The notes under the pieces: generated by a model
What the model was told of the DNA's origin: nothing
What the model saw: the letters and a program-made list of their open reading frames with translations, nothing else
Database searches by the model: none
Part shown: positions 43,896 through 55,318 of the stretch, one piece after another
Layout: every line of letters begins with the position of its first letter
Position numbering within the stretch: the stretch's first letter is position 1
Position numbers and translations under genes: made by a program
Assembly: GCF_963924675.1 (NCBI RefSeq)
Contig: NC_089224.1
Location: forward strand, 43,443,158-43,507,157
DNA: 64,000 nucleotides
Direction: 5' to 3'
From: Phocoena phocoena
Taxonomy: Eukaryota; Chordata; Mammalia; Artiodactyla; Phocoenidae

Positions 43896-44659
43896 GCACT
43901 ATCTCAAAATGACTAAAAATTTTTCGCATCAGTCAGAAAGGGACCTGAATAAAAGATGTCTTTCTCTGGGTTTATACAACTGCTCTGGGATTGGGTTTTA
44001 AGTATCAACATAAACCTGGCCAGATTCTGAAGAGGGACTCATGCCAAGTTTTATTAGTTCAGCCGTTTGTCATTCGAGTGTCTGCATCCTGTCTGTCACC
44101 TTGGTTTAAGAAATAGACGTGGAAGCCTCAGGAAACTGAATATCAAGAAATCATTTATGGTGCTAGAGTGTGATTTCATTCTCCTTATCATTTTTGCCAG
44201 GTACCTGCTACGCTGCTGTGGAAACGGAAGTAAACACTGTCCCTCTGTTTGGCACAGGATCTTGACATGTATCTATTTGCAGAGGATTGATTGGGTCTAG
44301 AGTGTTTCATTATCACCAAGGGTTTCAGGGTTTGAAGTGTATGTCCTGTTAGGATAAAGTTTTTAGGACCAAGATCACCTGCTTGCTAAGAGGCCACAGG
44401 AACAGCCTCTCATCTTTAATAATGGCCTTAAAGTAGAGTCTACTAGGGTCTGTGTGTAGAAAACATGCACCATGTGGAATAAAGAACCGTCAATATTTAT
44501 TGTTGGCAGAGTCACATTCTGTCTGTTTGTTCTCTTCACAAACACAGATTGTTTAGAGAAGAAGACTGACTTATGGAGGAGTCTGACCATCTCATGCCCT
44601 TCTACCTTTTGGCTTCATAGCTGGGGCTAAAGACATCTGTCCTCCTGCTATTCCAGGCA
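43896..44659. other. Unassigned non-coding DNA
   Basis: No repeat or gene recognised; frames at 44067-44300 and 44375-44590 are not protein-like. Confidence 0.35.
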
Positions 44660-44785
44660 TTTATACCCTTGACCAGCTGTACTGTGAGTTCCATAAAGGT
44701 GGCAACTTATCTTTGATTGCTTATAGAGTTCTCCACCTATTATAACATTCTGAATACAGAGAGGTGTTCAGTAAATATGGTGGCC
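44660..44785 (+). mobile_element. L2-like LINE 3' fragment
   Basis: Forward landmarks: gtactgtgagttccataaag gtggcaactt, agagttctccacctattata, gaggtgttcagtaaatatgg. Confidence 0.6.
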
Positions 44786-44924
44786 AAATGACCAAGATAT
44801 TTGGAAACACATTTTCAGTGGAGACACAATGTCAATATGACCTTTATTCTATAGTGAGGAACAGACAGTAACTGAACTATTGTTTCCCTAGGTGTTCTGG
44901 TTTACACTAGTTGTTTTGCCCTGC

Positions 44925-45022
44925 CCTCCGTTCCCATCCCTTTCTGTTCTTTCCCTTCCCCTTCCTTTCCCTTCCCTGTCTTTCCTTGCCCTCCCTCCTT
45001 CCTATCCTCTCTTTTCCTTTTC
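44925..45022. repeat. Polypyrimidine tract
   Basis: An almost pure ct tract of about 95 bp (ccttccccttcctttccctt and ctttccttgccctccctcc units). It could form a triplex in principle; nothing else is evident. Confidence 0.85.
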
Positions 45023-45089
45023 AAGAAAATATATCTGAATTGATCCAGAAAGATTTCTTAAGGAGATGAGCGTTGAGAGTTTAGAAGAG

Positions 45090-45270
45090 CAAGATGCAGT
45101 AAAAAGACACAGGTTCTGCATTGTTTGCCTCTCAATCTTTGAGTTTTAGTTTTGGTACCTGTAAAATGGGGATATGATACCTATCTTGTGAAGTTGGTCG
45201 CAAGAGTTACAGATCTGTATAAAGTGCCTGACATTATTAATAATTGGCATCAAAGGAACTCAATAAATGG
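45090..45270 (+). mobile_element. MIR SINE
   Basis: Forward MIR: acacaggttctgcattgttt, ggtacctgtaaaatggggat atgatacctatcttgtgaag, aaagtgcctgacattattaa and aaggaactcaataaatgg. Confidence 0.82.
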
Positions 45271-46119
45271 TATAAATTACATTGCTGATGAAAAACTTGG
45301 AATGGAAATTTACAACCCTTTTTTTTTTTTTTTTTTTTTTTACTAAACTGAATACTATGTTAGTCATTTTACCAAACTCTTTTAAAAAGGCAGGAGAGTA
45401 CCACAGAACGGCCCCAATTCCCATCCCAAGAATGTCTTCCATACACTTTTGCAGCTGACAGGAACAGACCCCCGCAAGGAGCACACTGCAGTTTGTGGTG
45501 TGCGAGTAACTCAAACTGTAATCATCTATTTTCTCACATTATTCTTTCAGTGTTTTACATTTTTGAGTGTGATAAACCGAATTCTTCTTTCTTTTAAATG
45601 AGTGTTTGGAAAGCAAATATTTAAATCCCCAATATTTGACTGTCTATGGGTGGATCTCTGGGTGAATGACAAATGTGAAAGTGGCTGTGAAATATTAGCT
45701 GGATCCTTAACCTACAGTTAGTAACAAACAATTGATGGAGAACGAAGGCCTTACCTATTTGACATGCTTTAGCCTTTGAAGGGTAAATATGACAATGAAA
45801 GCGCTGAGCATGATTATTCAGAATAAGGAAAACAAATTTCTCAAGCCTCTTTTTCTTAATTACCAGTTTTCAGATGATGTGACTTTGACACGGGATATTT
45901 CTACTCAGTGCACGTCTCAAAATATCTCGTACTAATATAGCCTTTCACTCAAACTTTTAAAAGATTTGATTCATCAGAAGGAAGTTTGTTATAAGAGAAG
46001 GATATGGAATTCAGTGATGGGCAGACCTGAGTTTGAAATACGGCTACACCATTGCTAACAATGTGATCTTGTGGTGTAATAAAAAATAAATAAATGTGTG
46101 GTCTTTGCCCACTGTTCCT
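45271..46119. other. Mostly unassigned DNA
   Basis: Contains the poly-T tract below and a weak MIR head at about 46005-46080 (gatgggcagacctgagtttg aaatacggct). Nothing else is recognised. Confidence 0.35.
45319..45341. repeat. Poly-T tract
   Basis: 23 uninterrupted T. No retroelement body is attached that I can recognise. Confidence 0.92.
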
Positions 46120-46775
46120 AAGGCAGAGCTACTAAAACCCTTGGAATTTCCTGTCTTTTGTATGCTACTGAGATGACTTGTGGGAGAGGGAAAGCCCTAG
46201 ATAGTCATTACAGGGTTAAAACTTTCATCCCCACTCCCTCAACTTCCTGGGAGGGAAAGGGGCTAGAGATTGGGTTCAGTTACCAATGGCCAGTCATTTA
46301 GTTGATCAGTTTTACAAGAGGTAATGAAACCTCCACAAAAAACCCTAAGCAATGGGGTTCAGGGAGCTTCTAGGTTGGTGACACATTGATGTACTAAGAA
46401 GGTGGCAAGCTGCAGAGGGCATGGAAGTTCTGCAACACCTTTCCCCTCTCACCATACCTTGTCCTACGCATCTCTTCCATTTGGCTGTCCCTGAGTGGTG
46501 TCCTTTAAGTATAGCATTTTCCCGAGTTCTGTGAGTCCTTTTAGGGAATTATCAAACTTGACAAGGAGGTAATGGGGACCCCTGAATTTGTCATTGGCCG
46601 GGCAGAAGTGTGGGTAGCCTAAGTACCCCATTTATAGGTGGCATCTGAAGTAGGGGGAGTCTTGTAGGACTAAGCCCTTAACCTGTGGGGTCTGCACTAA
46701 CTCTGGTAGTTTGTGTCGGAATTGAATTGATTGTTGGACACCTAGCTGGCGTTGGAGAATTGGTGTGGAAAAATG
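46120..46775 (+). mobile_element. Solitary ERV-type LTR
   Basis: Ordered landmarks: tgcagagggcatggaagttc, ccataccttgtcctacgcat ctcttccatttggctgtccc, gagttctgtgagtcctttta, gcatctgaagtagggggagt cttgtaggactaagcccttaacc, gggtctgcactaactctggt and attgaattgattgttggaca. This is a common mammalian ERV LTR pattern. No internal viral region is attached. Subfamily not assigned. Confidence 0.6.
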
Positions 46776-46962
46776 ACATGTGTTTGGTATCAGAAAAAGA
46801 AACAGAGATCTTAAGGAAGTTTGTTTTTTTTGGTTTTTAACAACAGTGAACTTTGTTTTATAATCTCTAAAAAAACGGGGGACATTATAAAACCTCAAAG
46901 TATAGTACCATGTTTGTTATTTAGTAACTGTACATAAATGTTAACTCCCCTGCTTCATTTTT

Positions 46963-46975
46963 CCACCTGATTTTT
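46963..46975. repeat. Target-site duplication, left copy
   Basis: ccacctgattttt, repeated at 47178-47190. Confidence 0.92.
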
Positions 46976-47177
46976 TTTTTTTTTTTGCGGTACGCAGGCC
47001 TCTCACTGTTGGGGCCTCTCCCGTTGCGGAGCACAGGCTCCGGACACGCAGGCTCAGTGGCCATGGCTCACGGGCCCAGCCGCTCCACGGCATGTGGCAT
47101 CTTCCCGGACCGGGGCACGGACCCGTGTCCCCTGCATCGGCAGGCGGACTCTCAACCACTGCGCCACCAGGGAAGCC
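46976..47177 (-). mobile_element. CHR SINE, full length
   Basis: A T run leads into gcggtacgcaggcctctcac, and the head ends gcgccaccagggaagcc. The 13-bp duplication ccacctgattttt flanks it. The T run followed by gcggtacgcag gives an antisense splice-acceptor-like junction (AG at 46996-46997). Frames 46941-47207 and 46985-47185 are SINE translations. Confidence 0.95.
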
Positions 47178-47190
47178 CCACCTGATTTTT
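47178..47190. repeat. Target-site duplication, right copy
   Basis: ccacctgattttt, identical to the left copy. Confidence 0.92.
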
Positions 47191-48474
47191 AAGGGAGTGT
47201 CAGACATCTGTACTGTACTGTTTAGAATGTGGTGGAGAACATGGCAAATAAATGACTTACGGCTCTAAATTACCTAGTGGAGATATGGAAAGGAGAACTA
47301 CGGAAACTTGACATAAAATAGAAAAATGTAGAGTTATCTTTCAAAGTACATTAACATTTTAACAACAGATTGACCCAAATAATAACTTGATAACTTGAGG
47401 GGAAAGTTCTCATTGCATGTTATCCCAATCTTGTTGAACTTCTTTTTTTCTTTTTCTAATGACTTGGATGCAATTATGAAGGGCTTGCCTGGCAGATATA
47501 TTAGGAGAGAGAACATGTGTGTTTGGTCAGTGAGGATATGAAATAACTCTTCTTAGGCCCAGAACTATCGACTAAAATCAAAAGGGCAGAATTTCTCTGC
47601 AAAACTTTTAATGCATGTCTTGACACTGAGGTTTGTTGTAGATTCCTACTCTGGTGTGGTCAGAGCCCATCCAAAGTATTGTCTCATAGCAGGGGCTGAA
47701 TACTAGGACAGAGTGCCCAGAGAAGAGCAGCTAGGTTGAAGAAGGGGTGGAGGAGGGGGGCTGTGGAAGCTACACCAGTTAAGGAAGAGTCCTAGGCCCT
47801 GAATTCTTTGACTAAGAGAACAGGTATCTTGTTGATTTATTTAAATGGCTGTCATGTGCAAGGAGAGACAAGCTAATTGTGGTCACTCTAGAAAACAGTA
47901 TTAGAACAAATAGGTTTATAATATTGAGAGATAAACCCAGTTCTAATTAGGAAAATGACTTTTCTGATAATTGGAGGAATTCAAAAGTTGAATAGGCCAC
48001 CTCAGAGTAGAAAGCTCCTCATTGCTGAAAATTTCCTACAGCGGCTGCATGATACAATGAAAAGGAGGCTGAACAGGGTCTCCTCCAATTCCCACTCTAT
48101 GAATCCTCTGAATTATTTTTAATATGTTGAACCACATTAAGAACAAAGACAGACATTTATAATTCAGCTAACTTTGGCAAATCCAACTTGTTTAAGTTCT
48201 GTATTAGATTCCCTTCCAAAGAGAGGATATCCTGACATACAATGGGTTAAGTGCACCACTCAAGGCATATACATTCTCATTTCTTGATCGACTTCTCCCT
48301 TGAACTATTCACTATCACTGATTCACCAAATCACTGTCATTGAAAGCACCTGTCAATGAGTGATCATCCCTAAAGAACCTTGCAGTGAAATATATGTTCT
48401 TTTATTGTTTATCTTACAGTTTTCAATGTATGTATATTTAGACTTTTAAAAAATGGGGAGGAATATTTGTTGAG
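47191..48474. other. Unassigned non-coding DNA
   Basis: No repeat or gene recognised. A G-rich patch lies at about 47745-47765. Confidence 0.35.
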
Positions 48475-48890
48475 GCGGACAATGCTAGTTGCCCATCCAG
48501 TATTCATTTCTTCCTTCTTCCTTGCTAACAGAATCCAGATATTTTTCCCAGCTCCAGAAAAGAGAATCACTTTCCCAGGCTTCCTTGCAACTGGGGGTGG
48601 TCAGGTGATACTGATAATGAGATTTAACTGGAAGTCAACTGGGGACTTTTCAAGGCCCATTCTTGCCTTGAGCATGGGTTCATGACTGGAGCTAATACAG
48701 CTATCTTGAGACCATAAGGGGAAGGCTAAGAGAATTTTAGAGACATCAACCCTGACATGGCTGGGCCATTGAACAAACTTCAACAGCTGCCTTGCTCAGG
48801 ACTTCTTGCTATATAAAAATAATAAACACCGATTTATTTGTTTAAATCACCACTTTTGTGTTTTCTGCTATTTGTAATTGATAGTTTTCC
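48475..48890 (+). mobile_element. Old LTR (MLT1/MaLR-like)
   Basis: Landmarks: cactttcccaggcttccttg caactgggggtgg, cttgagaccataaggggaag, cttgctatataaaaataata aacacc, ttgtttaaatcaccactttt gtg. It has the same type of layout as the LTR at 20975-21402 but is a distinct copy, with no internal region. Confidence 0.6.
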
Positions 48891-48909
48891 TAATTGATCA
48901 TTTGACCAT

Positions 48910-49020
48910 GGCCTTTATTCAACTAAAAGAGCTTTGGCCAAGTGCTATATGAAGTGCCAGTCACTGGATACAAAGGTGAATGACACATGGGCCCTTGAGA
49001 GATCTCAGCCTCAGCTTCAA
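48910..49020 (-). mobile_element. L2/L3-like LINE fragment
   Basis: Reverse landmarks: tggccaagtgctatatgaag tgccagtcactgg, atacaaaggtgaatgacaca tgggccc. The order matches the reversed CR1/L2 tail. Confidence 0.6.
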
Positions 49021-50195
49021 GGCCTAAAAGAACCTTGGGCAGCAGCCTAATGTGAAAAGTTAAACGCTCTGTGTCTTCTTTCCATTTCTTTTCTTGTGGG
49101 CTAGAACTGTGAGATGGATCCACTAGAGGGATTAGAGAACAGCTGGGTCAGGGAGAGTGGCCTGGGATAACTTAACACCTGAACTCTGCTCTCATCCTGT
49201 GTTGCTCTGAGGGTGTGGTGCTGAGATTTTGGTGGCATCGGTACTTGGTGCTTTAGCTGTTGAGAGAGAAGAGATGTAGGTAGTGTTTACATCGATTTGA
49301 TGAGATAAATATCATTAATTTTCTGAGTACTTTATTTAGCTTTATTTATTTAAAAGGTACTTTACCACTGTAAACTGTGAATAAGATATTTAAAGATTTG
49401 TGTTTAAAAACCATATTTTTTGTAAGATGCGTTTTTGAAGTGACAGTTTATTCCCAAATACCTTTATGATTGTATATTAATTTCTTCAGGGAAGATGATA
49501 AATAGATTCTTTTCAAAAATTATATATAAACCATATGCTTAAATACCCTCTAAAAATAACAATTTTAAGAGAAATCCTAAAATGGAAATACACCAAGTTA
49601 TCATCTAATGCCATTGAACATTGAAATTTTGTGTGTTCAAGATCTTCTTTCTACTTTTCTGACTTTATTCTAATTTTATAGTAATTAGGAAGTGTTATTT
49701 TTATACTCTAAAAAGCATGAGTGTAAGGAATTATGTACCAAGTCATGACAAATGAATTGACATAGAAACAGCAGAACCATTTTCAATGTATTTATATAAA
49801 CAGATCTGTGTAATTATCATTAAGCATCATAAGCAGATACTGCTAAAAAGAACAGTTCTGTTTACTCAAATTTAAGCTTGAATTTCATTACAATATACAA
49901 CATCGTAAGTTATATCACATTCTAAAGAGAATGAGATAATGGTGACATGAAAGCCACTACATTTAGTTTATCTGTATATTATGTATCTGTGCATTAATAC
50001 CTATCTATTAAGCAGATGGTGCTACATATCCGAAGCTTTGGTATCAGTAACCTACAAATGCTGACACCTTGTTTCTGGGACCTTGAAAGCAGAGAGGTGA
50101 CTATATTCTCACTTATCCTTTTCATGTAATAAATTCCAGAATCTTCTGTTGAGTGAATCTTTCCCTGAATTTGATTCCTGAATTGAATTCTTGTT
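49021..50195. other. Unassigned, AT-rich and repeat-poor
   Basis: About 1.2 kb with no repeat I can recognise. 49290-50030 is especially AT-rich, without microsatellite structure. Confidence 0.4.
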
Positions 50196-50410
50196 TTTTG
50201 TTTTTTGGGTTTTTTTTGCTGTATGTGGGCCTCTCACTGTTGTGGCCTCTCCCGTTGCGGAGCACAGGCTCCGGACGCACAGGCTCAGCGGCCATGGCTC
50301 ACGGGTCCAGCCACTTGGCGGCATGTGGGATCCTCCCGGACCGGGGCACGAACCCGTGTCCCCTGCATCGGCAGGCGGACTCTCAACCACTGCACCACCA
50401 GGGAAGCCCC
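50196..50410 (-). mobile_element. CHR SINE, full length
   Basis: An interrupted T run (with single G) precedes gctgtatgtgggcctctcac; the head ends accaccagggaagcccc. The tail interruption and the changed tail junction suggest an older copy. A target-site duplication is not clear; gattcctgaatt-like and gatcttgaat-like sequences lie on the two sides. Frames 50109-50552 and 50153-50436 are SINE translations. Confidence 0.93.
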
Positions 50411-50879
50411 CCGATCTTGAATCCTTGAATCCATAAAGCCATTCTAAGATCATCATGAAATCATGTATTTTAAAGTTTGAAGTCCAAACTTTTAATTTGA
50501 AAAGATTAAAAAAAAAATAGGGCTTAGTGATAAAAAAAAACATCTTATTCAATTATTTTTTAAGCACTGATTTCACTCTTGCTTGAGGTACAAAGATGAT
50601 TGAGTGATGGGTCCTGCATTACCAGAATTTAGTACTGGAGAGTGGTTCCAGTGGAGGAGAAACAGGTAAACTTGGTTCATGGGAAACCAAAGGAGGAAAG
50701 GGTCCCATGTTAAGACTAAAAATATCCATTGATGGCAAACGTGGCAGGAAGGAGTCACTGGTGGCCTTCACTTGAGTAGATTTGTCAGAAGGGTGGAAGC
50801 AGAAATCAACTTGTGGAGTAGCAGAGAGGGGAGGAAATGCCAGCACTGAATTTGGGAATCTTCTCCTTCAAGGGTGAAG
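50411..50879. other. Unassigned non-coding DNA
   Basis: 50570-50660 might be a reversed L2 relic (ggtacaaagatgattgagtg), but this is too weak to call. Nothing else is recognised. Confidence 0.35.
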
Positions 50880-50945
50880 GGGGTGCTAGGACCAGGATTC
50901 AAGTCTTCTGACTCCCAGGTTACTCATTCTACTAAAGCATGTTGA
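50880..50945 (-). mobile_element. MIR SINE head fragment
   Basis: Short reversed tRNA-like head: ggaccaggattcaagtcttc tgactcccaggttactcatt ctacta. Confidence 0.5.
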
Positions 50946-52867
50946 AAGTTTATTGAATGCAGAATTCCATCAAGGTTAGAATTTAGTAATATGATTTTAT
51001 ATTCCTCAGGAAGAGCAGCATGTTCGATCTTTATAACCCCTTGACAGAGTTCATGGACCCCATTTCCTAACCACGTGCCAGGCTCCACAGCAGCAGGCAC
51101 GGAGGGCTCAGCACAAACAGGGACTCTAGTTTTATGTACTATTTACGGGTTTATGTGCATGGTCATCTTCCAACCCCAAGTAGTGTTTTATTTTCTCTAA
51201 AAGTAAACCACAGACCTCTTTTCTGCACCTGCCAGTGCATGTACTTCCAATGCATGGCAGTTCCCACTCTCTCTCTCTTGAACTTTGGAAAGTTTAGCTT
51301 ATTGGCCAAAGTAAGGCCAGTTAAGCTAGTCACTTCCAACAAGCCATGCCCTTCCATTCCTGTCAAATTGTCTATCCTCTCTAAAGCCCAAATTCCCTGA
51401 TTACTCCACCATTTCTTACCTCTGGTTCCTCCAAATAGTAAAGCTCCTCTGGGTTTTTTCCATTGTGCACTCAGAAATGTTTCCTTGCTTTGTTATCAAT
51501 TAACTTATACCCCCAACCTTTTATCAAAATGCTATTCAGCAAGAATTTATAATCTTCATCTTCCTCAGGATAGTTTCTGCCAAATTGTTCTGCCATGAAG
51601 GTTGGTCTTCCCATCAACCCCCAATTTCTTGGACCAGGAAGGAGGGTGGCCACTCTCCCGAATTTCCAAAGAATTTCTAGGCTACTCCACTCTCCCTCAT
51701 TGAAAACATCTCCTGCTTTGAGGATCGAGTTTCCCAGTTCTCTACCCTCGACCATTTTCCTTCACTGTTGTCCACCGGCATGCCTCTCTTCCACTGAAAC
51801 TTTGAGATAGGGGTGTAGAGTTTTTTACTTTTGTGCAAGCTCTCTGAGTATCACTGTCCCCAGCTGCTGAAGAAGCCTGCAGTGCGAAAGCCGATGCTTC
51901 CGTTGGCCACACAGGCATCTCTGTTCCCATTTTGAGCCGGACTGTGAGGGGGAAGCCAGTTCTGGGCAAGCCCTGTATGCTTTCAGCAGCACGCTGTATG
52001 CCAAATGGCAGATCCTAGGTCACTTTCTCTCTGAAACAGCCCTTGGGCTCCAAGGGAACAGGAGACTTTTCACATAACTCCAGCTCTATTCAGGTGGGCT
52101 CTTCTACTCTCCTGGACCACAGTGAGAAAAAGAAGCTGTTTGTTTCAGGCTGCCTCCAGGGCTCAGATGGAGCACTATAGTATGACAGCAGGTTTTGAAA
52201 AGAGCAAGAATATTCCAGCTAATCAGGGAATAGTTGATTAGCAAGTTGAAAACAAATCTTTCAGTAATAATATTATTAATAAGGAAAAGCCAGCGAGTTC
52301 CAGGAGGCTCTGATAACAAAGCACGAATATGTTACAATTTTTGGTGAAAGGAACTCAAAATAGTTTCTCTGTAGTTTCAACTGCTTGTAAGTCTGCCTTT
52401 TCTCTCGCAGCTCAGCATTATCTGTGTTGTGTCAGTTAGGTTTGACCTGTGAGGGAAGATCTTTGCTTTTCATTTCTGCCAGCTGCAGGAGTTTCTTGCT
52501 GGGCAGTGCTTTTGCTTCATCCCTTTTAATGGTTGACCAGAAAGATAAGTGTTGGAGGTGAAAGAAGGAATCATCTTATTCAGAAACCAGAATAATTCTG
52601 AGAGTCCATTGAATAGAGAGGCCAGAAAAAGGGTCTGCCTTGGACCTTCCCTATCTTGTTGGCTTTTATTATCCAACAACTGGACTGGGGCTGGGGGGAA
52701 AGCAAGGAAGAGACAGTCTTTCTCTCCTGAATTTTAAATTTATCTCTCAGGCATATACAGCAATTCCAAAGAGAAAACAGCTCTTTAAAATGTCCTAATC
52801 AGACAGCTAAAAAGCTTGAACTCTAAGTTCTAATTTTAGCTTCTATTTAATTCATACATGTTATAGC
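50946..52867. other. Unassigned, repeat-poor DNA
   Basis: About 1.9 kb with little recognisable repeat content. Possible L2/MIR traces near 51060-51120 are weak. Opposing frames at 51471-51755 (-) and 51595-51810 (+) are equally unconvincing. It is a candidate for conserved non-coding sequence. Confidence 0.4.
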
Positions 52868-52898
52868 CAGAAAGAGACTTAGGGATACTCACACAGCA

Positions 52899-52911
52899 GA
52901 ACCCGTCCATC
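52899..52911. repeat. L1 target-site duplication, left copy
   Basis: gaacccgtccatc, recurring with one mismatch as gaacccctccatc at 56310-56322. Confidence 0.85.
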
Positions 52912-53290
52912 ACTTTTTTTTAGAACATCTTTATTGGAGTATAATTGCTTTACAATGGTGTGTTAGTTTCTGCTGTATAACAAAGTGAATCAGCTATGTG
53001 TATACATATATTCCCATATCCCCTCCCTCTTGCATCTCCCTCCCAACCTCCCTATCCCACCCCTCTAGGTGGACACAAAGCACTGAGTTATCTCCCTGTG
53101 CTATGCAGCTGCTTCCCACTAGCTGTCTATTTTACATTTGGTCGTGTATATATGTCCATGCCACCACTCTCTCACTTCGTCCCAGCTTACCCTTCCCCCT
53201 CCCCGTGTCCTCAAGTCCATTCTCTACGTCTGCGTCTTTATTCCCATCCTGCCGCTAGGTTCTTCAGAACCACTTTTTTTTTTTTTTAGA
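52912..53290 (-). other. L1 3' UTR
   Basis: Non-coding tail of the L1. It runs from the reversed poly-A to the end of the ORF2 reading region, whose last codons lie near 53290. Confidence 0.7.
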
Positions 53291-54192
53291 TTCCATACAT
53301 ATGTGTTAGCATACAGTATTTGTTTTCCTCTTTCTGACTTACTTCACTCTGTATGACAATCTCTAGGTCCATCCACCTCACTAAAAATAACTCAATTTCG
53401 TTTCTTTTTATGGCTGAGTAATATTCCATTGTATATATGTGCCACATCTTCTTTATCCATTCATCTGTCTAGGGACACTTAGGTTGCTTCCATGTCCTGG
53501 CTATTGTAAATAGAGCTGCAATGAACATTGTGGTACATGACTGTTTCTGAAGTATGGTTTCCTCAGGGTATATGCCCAGTAGTGGGATGGCTGGGTCATA
53601 TGATAGTTCTGTTTTTAGTTTTTTTAAGGAATGTCCATACTGTTATCCATAGTGGCTGTATCAATTTACATACCTACCAACAGTGCAAGAGGGTTCGCTT
53701 TCCTCCACACCCTCTCCAGCATTTACTGTTTGTAGATTTTTTGATGATGGCCATTCTGACCAGTGTGAGGTGATACCTCATTGTAGTTTTGATTTGCATT
53801 TCTCTAATGTTTAGTGACGTTGAGCATCCTTTCGTGTGTTTATTGGCAGTCTGTATATCTTCTTTGGAGAAAGGTCTGTTTAGGTCTTCTGCCCATTTTT
53901 GGATTGGGTTGTTTGTTTTCTAGATATCAAGCTGCATGAGCTGCTTGTATATTTTGGAGATTAATCCTTTGTCAATTGCTTCATTTGCAAATATTTTCTC
54001 CCATGCTGAGGGTTGTTTTTTCATCTTTTTTATGGTTTCCTTTGCTGTGCAAAAGCTTTTAAGTTTCATTAGGTCCCGTTTGTTTATTTTTGTTTTTATT
54101 TCCATTTCTCTAGGAGGTGGGTCAAAAAAGATCTTGCTGTGGTTTATGTCATAGAGTGTTCTACCTATGTTTTCCTCTAAGAGTTTTATAGT

Positions 54193-54227
54193 GTCTGGAC
54201 TATAGGTCCAGACCTACATGTAGGTCT
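54193..54227. repeat. Adjacent palindromes inside the L1
   Basis: Palindrome one has arms gtctggac (54193-54200) and gtccagac (54206-54213) around tatag. Palindrome two, agacctacatgtaggtct (54210-54227), is a perfect 18-bp inverted repeat without a spacer and overlaps the first by four bases. L1 relatives have a simple gtctgg-ccttacatttaggt here, so the palindromes arose in this copy or a close lineage. Confidence 0.85.
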
Positions 54228-55080
54228 TTAATACATTTTGAATTTATTTCTGTGTATGGTGCTAGGAAGTGTTCTAATTTCATTCTTTTACATGTAGTTG
54301 TCCAGTTTTCCCAGCACCACTTATTGAAGAGGCTGTCTTTTCTCCATTGTATATTCTTGCCTCCTTTATCAAAGATAAGGTGGCCAGATGTGCATGGGTT
54401 TATATCTGGGCTTTCTATCCTCTTCCATTGATCTATATTTCTGTTTTTTGTGCCAGTACCATACTGTCTTGATTACTGTAGCTTTGTAGTATAGTCTGAA
54501 GTCAGGGAGCCTGATTCCTCCAGCTCCATTTTTCTTTCTCTAGATTGCTTTGAGGTCTTTTGTGTTTCCATACAAATTGTGAAATTTTTTGCTCTAGTTC
54601 TGTGAAAAATGCCATTGGTAGTTTGATAGGGATTGCACTGAATCTGCAGATCGCTTTGGGTAGTATAGTCATTTTCACAATGTTGATTCTTCCAGTCCAA
54701 GAACATGGTATATTTCTCCATCTGTTTGTATCATCATTAATTTCTTTCATCAGGGTCTTCTGCATACAGGTCTTTTGTCTCTTTAGGTAGGTTTATTCCT
54801 AGGTATTTTATTCTTTTTGTTGCAGTGGCAAATGGGAGTGTTTTCTTAATTCCTCTTACATATTTTTCATTAGTGTGCATTAATTTTGTATCCTGCTACT
54901 TTACCACATTCATTGACTAGCTCTAGTAGTTTTCTGGTAGCATCTTTAGGATTCTCTATGTATAGTATCATGTCATCTGCAAACAGTGACAGCTTTACTT
55001 CTTTTCCGATTTGGATTCCTTTTTTTTCCTTTTCTTCTCTGATTGCTGTGGCTAAAACTTCCAAAACTAAGTTGAATAAG

Positions 55081-55091
55081 AGTGGTGAGAG
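55081..55091. repeat. SINE target-site duplication, left copy
   Basis: agtggtgagag, an L1 sequence duplicated by the SINE insertion and repeated at 55308-55318. Confidence 0.95.
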
Positions 55092-55307
55092 GGGCTTCCC
55101 TGGTGGCGCAGTGGTTGAGAGTCCACCTGCCGATGCAGGGGACGCGGGTTCGTGCCCTGGTCTGGGAGTATCCCACATGCCGCGGAGAGGCTGGGCCCAT
55201 GAGCCATGGCCGTTGAGCCTGTGCGTCTGGAGCCTGTGCTACGCAACGGGAGAGCCCGCAACAGTGAGAGGACCGTGTACTGCAAAAAAAAAAAAAAAAA
55301 AAAAAAT
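55092..55307 (+). mobile_element. CHR SINE nested in L1
   Basis: Head gggcttccctggtggcgcag, A box intact, B-box region ggttcgtgcccTgg with one change, and an A-tail of about 24. The 11-bp duplication is L1-derived, which proves the SINE landed in an existing L1 copy, on the opposite strand. Frames 54870-55178 and 54886-55464 are L1/SINE chimeras. Confidence 0.97.
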
Positions 55308-55318
55308 AGTGGTGAGAG
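55308..55318. repeat. SINE target-site duplication, right copy
   Basis: agtggtgagag, identical to the left copy. Confidence 0.95.
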
